Part shown: piece by piece, positions 7,626 through 16,268 of the stretch
Numbering within the stretch: the stretch's first letter is position 1
Layout: each line of letters opens with the position of its first letter
Source of the DNA: Solirubrobacterales bacterium
Lineage (GTDB): Bacteria; Actinomycetota; Thermoleophilia; Solirubrobacterales; 70-9
Length of the DNA stretch: 35,636 bases
Direction of reading: 5' to 3'
Assembly (NCBI GenBank): GCA_017882505.1
Contig: JADGPJ010000022.1
Span: forward strand, 1-35,636
The notes under the pieces: model-generated
The model's database searches: none
What the model saw: only the letters and a program-made list of their open reading frames with translations
What the model was told of the DNA's origin: nothing
Program-made: the position numbers and the translations under genes

Positions 7626-8768
7626 ATGGGATTTCTAAGCCGCAAGCCAAAGCCCGCGCCCGTGACGATCGAGGAGCCGCATCCGATGGTCGAGGAGCTC
7701 CAGCGTATGGAGGAAGCCGTGCCGGAGCGTCCGTCAGACGATTTCGAGGAGACCTACGTCGCGCAGTCCGAGGAGGATCAGTACTCCGACGAGTACGAGG
7801 ACTCCGACGGGGACTACGCCGATGAGGAGATGCCGGCGGAGGAGCCGGTCGCCAGGGCGGTTACCTACGCGGAGCCTGAGGTCGAGGATCAGCCGGAGAT
7901 CGCCGTCGAGGAGGACGACGGGCGGATGAAGGCGATCGATCTGATCGCGCCGAGCCGGCTCGACTTCGTCGCCGAACGCGAGGCCGAGCAGGAGGTCCCG
8001 GTCAAGCACGCGGACGTGATCGCCTTCGCCAACCAGAAGGGCGGCGTCGCCAAGACGACGACGACCCTCAACCTCGCCGTCGCCTTCGCCGAGTTCGGCT
8101 ACCGGGTGCTCTGCATCGATCTCGACCCGCAGGGGAACCTGACGATGAGCCAGGGGATCGACCCCGACAAGGTCGAGAAAAGCCTCTACGACGTCCTCGT
8201 CAACGACATGCCGATCAAGGAGATCATCGTCGAGCGCGAGATCGACATCGCCGTCGCCTCGATCGACTTGGCCGGCGCCGAGATCGCGATGAGCACGAAG
8301 ATCGGCCGCGAGCGCTCGCTCGAGAAGGCGCTGAAGGAAGTCTCCGGCGACTACGACTTCGTCTGCATCGACACGCCGCCGAGCCTCGGTCTGCTGACCA
8401 TCAACGCGCTGACGGCGGCGGACAAAATAATCGTCCCCGTCCAGTGCGAGTATCTCTCGATGCGTGGCCTGGTCCAGCTTCAGAACACGCTGAAGATGAT
8501 CCAAGAGAACCTCAACCCGGACGTCAGGATCGAGGGCATCTTGCCGACCATGTTCGACGCGCGGACCGTCCACGCCAAGGAGGCGGTGGAGATCCTCGAA
8601 GAGAACTTCGGTGACCTCGTTTTCCACTCCCGCATCCGCAAGGCGGTCAAATTCGCCGAGGCGCCCGTGAAGGGTGCGAGCGTCCTCAAGTACGATTCCG
8701 GCAGCAGCGCCGCGAACTACTATCGGGAGCTGGCGAAGGAGGTTTTGGCGAATGGCTCGGCGGAATAA
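7626..8768 (+). CDS. parA: ParA/Soj-family ATPase with acidic N-terminal extension
   Basis: The 380-residue protein has a ParA/MinD ATPase domain from about residue 128: IAFANQKGGVAKTTTTLNLA (deviant Walker A, signature K138 and catalytic K143), CIDLDPQGNLT (Walker A'), and DFVCIDTPPSLGLLTINAL (Walker B). It ends with ILPTMFDARTVHAKEAVEILEENFG and RKAVKFAEAPVKGASVL, typical of Soj. Residues 1-127 are an unusual low-complexity, highly acidic tract (EDQYSDEYEDSDGDYADEE) after a basic MGFLSRKPKP start. ParA ATPases position chromosome origins or other cargo on nucleoid or membrane; no parB lies beside it. Instead its last 17 bp overlap an FtsZ-family gene, suggesting a job in division-site or polar positioning. 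A shorter product from Met101 is possible. Confidence 0.88.
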   Translation: MGFLSRKPKPAPVTIEEPHPMVEELQRMEEAVPERPSDDFEETYVAQSEEDQYSDEYEDSDGDYADEEMPAEEPVARAVTYAEPEVEDQPEIAVEEDDGRMKAIDLIAPSRLDFVAEREAEQEVPVKHADVIAFANQKGGVAKTTTTLNLAVAFAEFGYRVLCIDLDPQGNLTMSQGIDPDKVEKSLYDVLVNDMPIKEIIVEREIDIAVASIDLAGAEIAMSTKIGRERSLEKALKEVSGDYDFVCIDTPPSLGLLTINALTAADKIIVPVQCEYLSMRGLVQLQNTLKMIQENLNPDVRIEGILPTMFDARTVHAKEAVEILEENFGDLVFHSRIRKAVKFAEAPVKGASVLKYDSGSSAANYYRELAKEVLANGSAE

Positions 8769-10266
8769 GCGCGCAAGCATGCGCGAGGGCCCCCTCGCCG
8801 ATCTCTTCCGCTCCACCTCAGAAGAAGCGCCCGCGGATCCGCCCGAGGAGCCGCGTTACGGACGGCTGGATCCGGCTGAGGCGCAGAAGCGTGAGGACGA
8901 AGCAGCCCAGGCCGCGGGTCCTGTCGCGGGGGACGACTCCTCGTCCGCGCGAGCTGCGGGCGAGGAGCCATCCCCCCCGCCACCCGCGGCAGAGGCCGCT
9001 CCGGCTGACGCAGCTCCAAAGGCTCCGTTCTTCGATCAGGCGTCCGACGAGCCGATGGTTGAGGAGCCTGCGGAGAGCTCCGAGAGTGCGCCCGAGCGCC
9101 TGAAGAGAGTCTTTTCGGAGGAACCGAAGCCGCGGCGCGAGGAGTACGCGCCGGGCAACCCGCGCTACGGGCGCGAGGAGCCGGCGTACGAGCCGCCCGG
9201 GAGCGGTGAGCCGCACCAGCCGGTGATCAAGGTCGTCGGCGTCGGCGGCGCCGGCGTCAACGCGGTCAACCGCATGGTCGACGCCCGCATCCCCGGGGTC
9301 GACTTCATGGCGGTGAACACCGACCTTCAGTCGCTGCAGCTGTGCGTCGCCGACGTCACCGTGCATATCGGTGACGAGCAGACGCGCGGCCTCGGCGCCG
9401 GCGCCGACCCCGAGGTCGGGCACCGCTCGGCCTTCGAGGAGCAGGACAAGATCAAGCGCCTGCTGAAGGGCTCCGACATGGTCTTCGTCGCCGCTGGAGC
9501 CGGCGGCGGCACCGGCAGTGGTGCCGCGCCTGTGGTCGCCCGCCTCGCCCGCGAGGTCGGGGCGCTGACCGTCGGCATCGTCACCAAGCCGTTCAGCTTC
9601 GAGGGCAACCGTCGCGGCGATCAGGCCAACAAGGGGATCGAAGAGCTCGCCTCCGAGGTCGACACGCTGATCGTCGTCCCCAACGACCGCCTGCTCGAGG
9701 TGCTCGACCAGCAGACCTCGATGGTCGAGGCCTTCCAGGTCGCCGACGACGTCCTGCGCCAGGGCGTTCAGGGCATCTCCGACCTGGTCACGCTTCCGGC
9801 CGTGATCAACCTCGACTTCGCCGACGTGCGGACGATCATGTCCGACGCCGGCCGGGCGCTGCTCGGGATCGGCATGGCTTACGGCGACGACCGCGCGGTC
9901 CTCGCCGCCGAAAAAGCGATCTCCTCGCCGCTGCTCGAGACCTCGATGGAGGGAGCGCGCTCGATCCTGCTCTCGATCACCGGCGGCAGCGACCTCTCGC
10001 TGGTCGAGGTCAGCGAGGCGGCGAAGGTCGTCGGCGAGGCCGCCCATCCGGACGCCAACATCATCTTCGGCGCCAACGTCGACGACGAGATCTCCGACCA
10101 GATCTGGGTCACGGTGGTGGCGACCCGCTTCGACGGCCGGACGCCACCGCGGCGCGCCACCGAGCCGACCATCCGTCGCACCAAAGACGCCCCGGCCGGA
10201 CGCCAGGGTCGCTCCGAGCGTGGGGGCGAGCTCGGCATCGACGTCCCCGAGTTCCTCCCCGGGTAG
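8752..10266 (+). CDS. ftsZ: FtsZ-family tubulin-like GTPase with long N-terminal extension
   Basis: I start at MARRNKRASM because AAGGAGG (8736-8742) sits 9 nt upstream, inside the end of parA. The 504-residue protein has a disordered, Pro/Glu/Ala-rich extension (1-157) carrying PRYGR motifs twice (34-38 and 137-141). A complete FtsZ domain follows: VIKVVGVGGAGVNAVNRM, the tubulin signature GGGTGSG at 251-257, KPFSFEGNRR, and T7 loop NLDFAD at 353-358 with the catalytic acidic residues. The C-terminus IDVPEFLPG resembles the conserved FtsZ tail peptide that binds FtsA/SepF/ZipA-type partners. Retained motifs predict an active polymerising GTPase that forms or modulates the Z-ring. Typical FtsZ is about 350-450 aa with no such extension, and no division/cell-wall cluster genes flank it, so it may be a second FtsZ. 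Confidence 0.92.
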   Translation: MARRNKRASMREGPLADLFRSTSEEAPADPPEEPRYGRLDPAEAQKREDEAAQAAGPVAGDDSSSARAAGEEPSPPPPAAEAAPADAAPKAPFFDQASDEPMVEEPAESSESAPERLKRVFSEEPKPRREEYAPGNPRYGREEPAYEPPGSGEPHQPVIKVVGVGGAGVNAVNRMVDARIPGVDFMAVNTDLQSLQLCVADVTVHIGDEQTRGLGAGADPEVGHRSAFEEQDKIKRLLKGSDMVFVAAGAGGGTGSGAAPVVARLAREVGALTVGIVTKPFSFEGNRRGDQANKGIEELASEVDTLIVVPNDRLLEVLDQQTSMVEAFQVADDVLRQGVQGISDLVTLPAVINLDFADVRTIMSDAGRALLGIGMAYGDDRAVLAAEKAISSPLLETSMEGARSILLSITGGSDLSLVEVSEAAKVVGEAAHPDANIIFGANVDDEISDQIWVTVVATRFDGRTPPRRATEPTIRRTKDAPAGRQGRSERGGELGIDVPEFLPG

Positions 10267-10357
10267 CGGCCCCTCCCTTGTCGCAGCGGCGCATGGGCGG
10301 CTGCAAACCTTCGTCTGGCGGCGTCCTCGGGAGTGACCGCTCCCCGGGTCCCCGGTC

Positions 10358-11866
10358 GTGAAGGGCGTAGTCGCAGCCGGTCACCCGCTCACCGCAGAGG
10401 CCGGTGCCGGAACGCTGCGCGAGGGCGGAAACGCGGTCGACGCGGCGATCGCCGCCGTGCTCGCCTCCTTCGCGGTCGAGAGCCCGCTGACTGGGCTCGG
10501 CGCTGGCGGCTACATGATGGTCCACGGCGGCGGCGAGACGACGCTGATCGACTTCTTCGTCGCGGCCCCCGGCCTCGACGGCACCGAGCGCGGGACCGAG
10601 CTGGCGGCGGTGCCGGTTCACTTCGACGCCGAGACGGTGCAGACGTTCTACGTCGGCCCGGCCTCCTGCGGCGTTCCCGGCACTCCGGCCGGCCTGGTGC
10701 GGGCGCTGGAGCTGTTCGGCTCGATGCCGCTCGAGGCGCTGGTCGGACCCGCTGTCCGGCTTGCCCGCCAGGGAGCGCCGGTCAACGCCGAGCAGGCCTA
10801 CATCCTCGAGATCCTCGCTCCGATTCACGACCGCCTGGCGGGAACGCGGGAGCTCTACGCGCCCGGGGGCAGGCGGCTGCGCGTGGGTGAGCGCTTTCGC
10901 TTCGGCGAGCTGGCCGAGGCGCTGGAACGCTACGGCGCCGAAGGGGCCGAGCCGTTCTATCGGGGAGAGGTCGCCGCCGCGCTCACCGACTTCGTCGTCG
11001 AGAGCGGCGGCACCGTCGGCCGCCGCGACCTCGCCGCCTACCGCGCGATCGAGCGGCGGCCGATCAGCGCCCGGTTCCGGGGCACCGAGGTCCTGACCAA
11101 CCCGCCGCCTTCGTCGGGAGGGATTCTGATCGCCTACTGCCTGGGCCTGCTCGAGCGCCTTGGCGAGAGCAGCGGTCCCGAGCAGCTGGTCGCCGCGATG
11201 GGCGCCGCCAACGACCTTCGCGACCTCGAGTTCGCCGAGGCGCTTTACGGGGAGGGGATGGAGTCCGGGTTCCTCGATCCGGCTGGCCTCGATCTGGCGG
11301 CGGCGGACCTGCTCGGCTCGACCACCCACATCTCGGCTCTCGACGGCGACGGGATGTGCGCCTCGGTCACCTGCTCCAACGGCTCCGGCTCCGGCGTGCT
11401 GGTGCCGGGGACCGGCGTGATCCTCAACAACATGTTGGGCGAGGAGGACCTCAACCCCCGCGGCTTCCACCAGATCGCTCCCGGCCGCCGGGTGCCCTCG
11501 ATGATGGCGCCGACGATCGTCCTCCGCGACGGCGAGATCGAGCTCGGCGTCGGCAGCGCCGGCTCGAACCGGATCCGCTCGGCGATCCTGCAGACGGTCG
11601 TCCGCGCGGTCGAGCAGCGGCTCCCGGTCGCGGCCGCGATCGAGGCGCCGCGGTTGCATTTCGAGCAGGGCGTCGTCCAGGCCGAGCCGGGAATCGACGA
11701 GGCGGCGCTGGCGCGCCTCGAAGCTCGCGGTGCCGTCGTCGCCCGGCGCCCGCAGATCAACCTCTTCTTCGGCGGCGTGCAGGCGGTCGCCCGCGATCCC
11801 CGCAGCGGCGATCTCAGCGGCGGCGGCGATCCCCGCCGCGGCGGCGCCGTCGCCTACGCCGATTAG
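10358..11866 (+). CDS. ggt: Gamma-glutamyltransferase family protein (Ntn hydrolase)
   Basis: The start is GTG (MKGVVAAGHPLTAEAG). The 502-residue protein shows the GGT layout: N-terminal AAGHPLTAEAGAGTLREGGNAVDAAIAA, ASCGVPGTPAGLVRALE, then the self-cleavage site TTHIS with nucleophile Thr322 and downstream SGVLVPGTGVILNNML, and GVGSAGSNRIRSAILQ. GGT is made as a proenzyme that autocleaves before this Thr and transfers or hydrolyses gamma-glutamyl groups from glutathione and related compounds. There is no signal peptide, unlike many bacterial GGTs, so a cytoplasmic location or a related amide hydrolase (cephalosporin acylase-like) is possible. It is followed after 14 bp by an adenylate cyclase on the same strand. 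Confidence 0.88.
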   Translation: MKGVVAAGHPLTAEAGAGTLREGGNAVDAAIAAVLASFAVESPLTGLGAGGYMMVHGGGETTLIDFFVAAPGLDGTERGTELAAVPVHFDAETVQTFYVGPASCGVPGTPAGLVRALELFGSMPLEALVGPAVRLARQGAPVNAEQAYILEILAPIHDRLAGTRELYAPGGRRLRVGERFRFGELAEALERYGAEGAEPFYRGEVAAALTDFVVESGGTVGRRDLAAYRAIERRPISARFRGTEVLTNPPPSSGGILIAYCLGLLERLGESSGPEQLVAAMGAANDLRDLEFAEALYGEGMESGFLDPAGLDLAAADLLGSTTHISALDGDGMCASVTCSNGSGSGVLVPGTGVILNNMLGEEDLNPRGFHQIAPGRRVPSMMAPTIVLRDGEIELGVGSAGSNRIRSAILQTVVRAVEQRLPVAAAIEAPRLHFEQGVVQAEPGIDEAALARLEARGAVVARRPQINLFFGGVQAVARDPRSGDLSGGGDPRRGGAVAYAD

Positions 11867-11880
11867 GAAAGAATGCGGCA

Positions 11881-13014
11881 ATGGCCGGGGAAACCGAGAT
11901 CGATTTCGCGGCCGCGGGCCTGCTCGACGAGCTCGAGGGCGAGGCCCGCGAGGCGCGACTGGCGCTGCTCGAGCAGCTGGCGGCCGACGGTGCGACGCTG
12001 GAGGAGCTGCACGACGCGGTTGCGGCCGGGCGGCTGACCCTGCTCCCGGTCGAGCGCGCCCTGGCCGGCGACGGACCGCGCTACACGCCTCGCCAGATCG
12101 CCGAGAAGTCGGGCCTCGACCTCGACCTGCTGCTGCGCTTCGGCGCCGCCCTGGGTGTCCCCTACGGAGACCCCGACGAGTCCAACGGCACCGAGGCCGA
12201 CCTGGAGGCCGCCCGGAGGGCGAAGGCGCTCTTCGACGCCGGTCTGCCCGAGGACGGGATGCTCCAGGTGGCGCGGACGATCGGGATGGGCACGGCACGG
12301 ATCGCCGAAGCCAACCGCGAACTGACGATCCGCACGCTTACCCAGCCTGGCGATACCGAGCGCGACGTCGCCAACCGCTTCGCCGCCGCGGCTGAGCACA
12401 TGCTGCCGCTGGTCGGGCCGACGCTCGTCTACGCCTTCCAGGCGAACCTGCTGGAGCAGGTCCGGCGCGACGTCATCGGCGCCGCCGACCTCGCCTCGGG
12501 GGAGATCGGCGGCGCCATCGACCTGACCATCTGCTTCGCGGACCTGGTCGAGTTCACCCGCCTCGGCGAGGAGGTCGCGCCCGAGGAACTGGGAATGGTC
12601 GCGGGCCGGCTGGAGGAGATGGCGAGCGCCGTCGCCAACCCACCGGTGCGACTGGTGAAGACGATCGGCGACGCGGCGATGCTGGTCTCACCCGAGGCCG
12701 AGCCGCTGGTCGAGGCCTCGCTCGCCCTGATCGCCGAGGCAGAGACCGAAGGCGACCAGTTCCCATTGCTGCGCGCCGGCCTCGCCTCGGGACCGACGCT
12801 GCCGCAGTCGGGCGACTACTACGGGCGCTCGGTCAACCTCGCAAGCAGGATCACCGGCGTCGCCCGCCCCGGCAGCGTGCTCGTCGACTCGACGACGCGC
12901 GAGGCGGCGGGCGAGGGCTTCTCCTATTCCTACGCCGGCGAGCGCCGGCTCAAGGGCATCGACTCCCGCATCAAGCTCTTCCGCGTCCGCCACACGCACG
13001 CGGCGCCGGCTTGA
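11881..13014 (+). CDS. Class III adenylate cyclase with N-terminal regulatory domain (Rv1264-like)
   Basis: AGGAAAG (11865-11871) precedes ATG 11881 by 9 nt. Residues 1-205 form an all-helical regulatory domain. Residues 213-377 are a class III cyclase catalytic domain: DLTICFADLVEFT with metal Asp221, VKTIGDAAML with adenine-selecting Lys260 and metal Asp264, then Asp312 in GDYYGRSVNLASRI with transition-state Asn319 and Arg323. The Lys/Asp pair predicts ATP rather than GTP as substrate. All expected catalytic residues are present, so a homodimer should make cAMP. The arrangement matches the pH-sensing M. tuberculosis Rv1264 type, in which the N-domain is autoinhibitory; pH control here is inference. 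It is soluble, with no membrane segment, and may be cotranscribed with the preceding GGT gene. Confidence 0.92.
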   Translation: MAGETEIDFAAAGLLDELEGEAREARLALLEQLAADGATLEELHDAVAAGRLTLLPVERALAGDGPRYTPRQIAEKSGLDLDLLLRFGAALGVPYGDPDESNGTEADLEAARRAKALFDAGLPEDGMLQVARTIGMGTARIAEANRELTIRTLTQPGDTERDVANRFAAAAEHMLPLVGPTLVYAFQANLLEQVRRDVIGAADLASGEIGGAIDLTICFADLVEFTRLGEEVAPEELGMVAGRLEEMASAVANPPVRLVKTIGDAAMLVSPEAEPLVEASLALIAEAETEGDQFPLLRAGLASGPTLPQSGDYYGRSVNLASRITGVARPGSVLVDSTTREAAGEGFSYSYAGERRLKGIDSRIKLFRVRHTHAAPA

Positions 13015-13026
13015 GCGCCGAGTCGA

Positions 13027-13039
13027 GCCTGTTTCAGGC
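13027..13039. terminator. Small hairpin between convergent genes
   Basis: GCCTG-TTT-CAGGC forms a 5-bp stem between the adenylate cyclase and the convergent methyltransferase, overlapping the latter's stop. There is no U-tract. A weak bidirectional terminator is possible. Confidence 0.25.
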
Positions 13040-13957
13040 CGCCGGCTTGCGGCCGGAGACGAGCAGGTTGTAGAAGAGCTCGGCCGGCAGGCGGGGCTCG
13101 AGCAGGCCGGTGTCGACCTTCTGCAGGGCGATGTAGCTGCGGAAGGCGAAGCGGCGCCACCGCAGCGAGACCGATTCCGGCTCGGCGCTGGACTCGACCG
13201 CACGCAGCCCCCAACCCCAGGCGTTGGAGAGCAGCTCCTCGCCGCCGACGCGGCGATCCTCGAAGCCGCCGTCGCGGAGCAGTTTCCGCAGGTCGGCCGG
13301 GGCGAAGGCGTGGACGTCGACCTCCCCCTCCAGCGCGTGCCCGCCCGACTGCTCGGCTTCCGGCACGGCGCGGCGCCGGGCCCCGATCAGGCGCCGCCAG
13401 GCGGGGGCGACGAGCAGCCCGGCGCGCTTGGGCAGCGCCGCCAGGCGGTCGCCGTGGCGCGAGGGCTCGCCGGCGAAGGCGATCATCCCACCCGGTCGCA
13501 GCACCCGCTTGAATTCGGCGAAGGCGCGGTCGAGGTCGGGGATGTGGTGCAGGACCGCGTGGCCGAAGACGAGGTCGAAGCTCTCGTCCGCGAAGGGAAG
13601 CTCCTCGGCCTCGGTGGCGACGGTGGTGATGCCGTCGAGATCCAGCGTCGCGGCGGTGGCCGCGAGTCGCCTCAGCATCCCGGGTGAGATATCGGTCGCG
13701 GTCAGGTGCTCGATCACGCCGAGCTGGACCAGGTTGAGCGAGAAGTAGCCGGTGCCGGAGCCGATCTCGAGCGCGTCGCCGAAGCGGCGACCGTCGAGTC
13801 CGCCCAGCGCCTTGACCAGTTTCAGCCTCACCTGCCGCTGGCCGATGTCGCCGAAGTCGATTCCCCACTTGGCGTCGTACTCCTCGGCGGCGGCGTCGTG
13901 GTAGCGCGTGTTGACGTCCTTGATGTGCTCCGGGGTGGCGGTCGGGGAGGCGGGCAT
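13034..13957 (-). CDS. SAM-dependent class I methyltransferase
   Basis: This 307-residue protein has a clear Rossmann methyltransferase core: motif I ALEIGSGTGYF around residues 62-72, ATDISPGMLRRL (acidic ribose-binding residue), ELPFADESFDLVFGHAVLHHIPD (motif IV region), and FKRVLRPGGMIAFAGEPSRHGDRL. The C-terminal third, with RWRRFAFRSYIALQKVDTGLLEPRLPAELFYNLLVSGRKP, is not general. The gene is divergent from the methyltransferase-GH57-GT4 operon by 121 bp, so it may modify the same product; M. tuberculosis also has further methyltransferase genes in its MGLP region. The substrate is not readable from sequence. A -10-like TAGAGT lies 9 nt upstream of the ATG. Confidence 0.85.
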   Translation of the reverse strand: MPASPTATPEHIKDVNTRYHDAAAEEYDAKWGIDFGDIGQRQVRLKLVKALGGLDGRRFGDALEIGSGTGYFSLNLVQLGVIEHLTATDISPGMLRRLAATAATLDLDGITTVATEAEELPFADESFDLVFGHAVLHHIPDLDRAFAEFKRVLRPGGMIAFAGEPSRHGDRLAALPKRAGLLVAPAWRRLIGARRRAVPEAEQSGGHALEGEVDVHAFAPADLRKLLRDGGFEDRRVGGEELLSNAWGWGLRAVESSAEPESVSLRWRRFAFRSYIALQKVDTGLLEPRLPAELFYNLLVSGRKPAA

Positions 13958-13966
13958 CGGACGGGA

Positions 13967-13972
13967 ACTCTA
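13967..13972 (-). promoter_or_regulatory. Candidate -10 box (TAGAGT) for the minus-strand methyltransferase
   Basis: On the minus strand TAGAGT ends 9 nt before the ATG at 13957, with no Shine-Dalgarno sequence between. This fits near-leaderless initiation. No clear -35 was found. Confidence 0.4.
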
Positions 13973-14078
13973 CGCAGAACGGCGCAATCGACGGAGCGCA
14001 GGTAGCTTCTCCGTGAGTGCGGAGCGACCAAGCATCCATATCTGACTCCCTGCGCAGGGAGCGAAGCGCGAAATTGGT

Positions 14079-14849
14079 TTGAGCGCGGAGGAGTACCTAC
14101 AGCTGAACCAGCCCCCGGGGGTGCCGCCGCTGCCGCTGACCGGGGAGCGGACCCTGCCCGACGTGCCGGAGGAGAACTACTGGTACCGGCGGCACCTGGT
14201 CGTCTACGAGTGGATTGCCGCCAGGGTCGCCGGCCTGCGGGTGGTCGACATGGCCTGCGGAGAGGGCTACGGCTCCGACGTCCTCGCCGCCAGCGCCGCG
14301 AGCGCCATCGGCGTCGACGCCAACCCGGAGGCGCACGAGCACGCGCGGCTGCGCTACAGGCGTCCCAACCTGCGCTTCGAGCGCGACCTCGTCGAAGGCT
14401 TCTCGGAGCCCTGCGACGCCGTCGTCTTCCTGCAGACGATCGAGCACGTACAGGACCCGGGGGCGATCCTCGAGCACTTCAAGTCGATGCTGACACCCGG
14501 CGGCGTCGCCTACCTCTCAACGCCGAACCTGCTGACCCTGGCGCCGCCTGGGGCGGAGAAATCCGACAACCCCTGGCACGTCCACGAGTATCGCGCCGAC
14601 GAGTTTCGCCGGCTCTGCGAGGCGCACTTTCCCCGGGTCGAGATGCGCGGCCTCTTCCACGCCCGCAAGCTGCGGGCGCACGAGCTGGCGATCAAGCTGG
14701 GCTGGGACAGAGTCCACGAGCGCCTCGGCCTGACCAGGCCGTTCTACGACCGCTTCACGCCGGCGATCGCCGCCTCCGACTTCGCCCTGCGCGAGGGCGA
14801 CCTCGACCGTGCCCTCGACTTCCTCGCGGTTTGCCATATGCCGGCATGA
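14079..14849 (+). CDS. SAM-dependent methyltransferase, first gene of GH57-GT4 operon (Rv3030-like)
   Basis: Best start is TTG (MSAEEYLQLNQPPG); no ATG is available nearby and the Shine-Dalgarno is weak. The 256-residue protein has motif I VVDMACGEGYGSD (residues 55-67), IGVDANPEAHEHAR, DAVVFLQTIEHVQDP, and MLTPGGVAYLSTPN. The motif NPWHVHEYRADEFRRLCE is typical of glycan-related methyltransferases. It overlaps the GH57 gene by ATGA, and a GT4 glycosyltransferase follows. This three-gene order is that of M. tuberculosis Rv3030-Rv3031-Rv3032, where the methyltransferase is proposed to act on methylglucose lipopolysaccharide. The same role here, O-methylation of an alpha-glucan, is inferred from order and family. 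Confidence 0.83.
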   Translation: MSAEEYLQLNQPPGVPPLPLTGERTLPDVPEENYWYRRHLVVYEWIAARVAGLRVVDMACGEGYGSDVLAASAASAIGVDANPEAHEHARLRYRRPNLRFERDLVEGFSEPCDAVVFLQTIEHVQDPGAILEHFKSMLTPGGVAYLSTPNLLTLAPPGAEKSDNPWHVHEYRADEFRRLCEAHFPRVEMRGLFHARKLRAHELAIKLGWDRVHERLGLTRPFYDRFTPAIAASDFALREGDLDRALDFLAVCHMPA

Positions 14850-16258
14850 GGGGCGAGGAGAGCGCCGGGGACCTGGCGATCGTCCTCCATTCCCACATGC
14901 CCTACGTCGAGGGGTTCGGGACCTACCCGTTCGGCGAGGAGTGGCTGTTCGACGCGGTGATCCGCTCCTACCTGCCGGTGCTTGAGCTGGCGCGGGACCT
15001 GACGATGACGGTGACGCCGGTGCTCGCCGACCAGCTCGAGGACGAGGGAACCCGGCGGCGGTTGCGCGACTTCCTGCTCGAGTGGCGGATCGGCGCCGCC
15101 GAAGCCGACCTGGGCGAGGTGCCGGAGGAGTGCCGGCCGGCCTGCCGGGCGGAGCTGGCCCGCTACCGCCGGGCGCTGGAGCTGCTCGACGAATTCGACG
15201 GCGACCCGCTGGCCCCGTTCCAGCGGGCAGCGGGGGAGGGGAGGGTGGCGCTGGCCGCCTCCTCGGCGACCCACGCGGTGCTGCCGCTGCTGGCGACGCG
15301 GGAGGGGCTGGCGCTCCAGCTCGACGCCGGCATCCGCTCGCACCGCCGGCGCTTCGGCTGGGACGGTGGGCTATGGCTGCCCGAGTGCGCCTACGTGCCC
15401 GGCCTCGAGCGGCGGTTGGCCGAGCACGGCGTGGAATGGTTCTGCGTCGACCAGAGCGCCCACGAGGAGCCGATGGAGGCGCTGGCGCCGGTGCGGACGG
15501 AGTCCGGGCCGACCGCGCTGCCGATCGATTGGGAGGCGGTCGGCTGGCTCTGGTCGCTCGACGGCTACCCGTCCGACCCCGCCCACGCCCAGTTCGAAGG
15601 CAAATCGCTGCGGGGTATCCGCCTCTGGAAGGTGGGAGGAGGCGCCTACGACCCGGCTGCGGCGCAGGCGGCGGCCCGCCGTCAGGCCGGCGAGTTCCTT
15701 GCCGCCGCGGCCACCCGTCTGCGCGCCTTCACCGCCGAGCGCGGGCGCCGCGGCCTGCTCGTCTTCGCGATCGACACCGAGTTGCTCGGCCACTGGTGGT
15801 CGGAGGGCCCGATCTGGCTCGGTGCGGTGCTGGAGGGAGCGGCGGCGGCCGGCGTGCGACTGCTGACGGCGCCGCGGGCGATCGCCGAGCACGAGCCGGT
15901 CGAGCGCCGGCTGGCCGCCTCCAGCTGGGGCGAGGAGAAGGACTTCCGCACCTGGGACTCGCCCCCGGTCGCCGACATGGCCTGGGGGGCGCGACGGCTG
16001 GAGCTGCGCCTCCTGCGAGCGCTCTCGGAGGGTCTGCGCGGCGACCCGGCGCTGCGCGCCGCCCGCGAGCTGATGGCCGTCCAGGCGAGCGACTGGGCCT
16101 TCCTCGACCTGCGGGGCCAGGCCGGCGACTACGCCTACCAGCGAGCGACCGATCACGCCCGGGCGATGTTGGAGGCCATAGACTCCCCATCTGTCACCGA
16201 TCCGCGTATGCGTTCTCTCGCCCCGGATATGAGCATCGCTCCCCTGCTGGAGCCCTGA
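14846..16258 (+). CDS. GH57/DUF1957-type 1,4-alpha-glucan branching enzyme (Rv3031-like)
   Basis: The ATG overlaps the methyltransferase stop (ATGA), giving 470 residues. Features are an N-terminal LAIVLHSHMPYVEGFG (GH57 motif with the substrate His), LWLPECAYVPGLER with predicted nucleophile Glu180, and FAIDTELLGHWWSEGP with predicted acid/base Asp310. These are followed by a helical C-terminal domain and WDSPPVADMAWG...LRAARELMAVQASDWAFL, a hallmark of bacterial GH57 branching enzymes. The enzyme cuts alpha-1,4 glucan chains and rejoins them as alpha-1,6 branches in the cytoplasm. The length is slightly short of the usual 500-530. It is linked to a GT4 glucosyltransferase 10 bp downstream and a coupled methyltransferase upstream, suggesting a modified branched glucan rather than plain glycogen. 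Confidence 0.88.
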   Translation: MRGEESAGDLAIVLHSHMPYVEGFGTYPFGEEWLFDAVIRSYLPVLELARDLTMTVTPVLADQLEDEGTRRRLRDFLLEWRIGAAEADLGEVPEECRPACRAELARYRRALELLDEFDGDPLAPFQRAAGEGRVALAASSATHAVLPLLATREGLALQLDAGIRSHRRRFGWDGGLWLPECAYVPGLERRLAEHGVEWFCVDQSAHEEPMEALAPVRTESGPTALPIDWEAVGWLWSLDGYPSDPAHAQFEGKSLRGIRLWKVGGGAYDPAAAQAAARRQAGEFLAAAATRLRAFTAERGRRGLLVFAIDTELLGHWWSEGPIWLGAVLEGAAAAGVRLLTAPRAIAEHEPVERRLAASSWGEEKDFRTWDSPPVADMAWGARRLELRLLRALSEGLRGDPALRAARELMAVQASDWAFLDLRGQAGDYAYQRATDHARAMLEAIDSPSVTDPRMRSLAPDMSIAPLLEP

Positions 16259-16268
16259 TTCGCCCCGA

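Noticed and set aside
11790-11855. GC-rich repeated GGCGGCGATCCCCGC units
   Set aside because: They encode the usual DPR-Gly-rich C-terminus of gamma-glutamyltransferases.
10109-12298. 729-codon open frame on the minus strand across ftsZ, GGT and the cyclase genes
   Set aside because: Antisense to three well-supported genes, Arg/Pro/Gly-rich with no motif; a by-product of high third-position GC.
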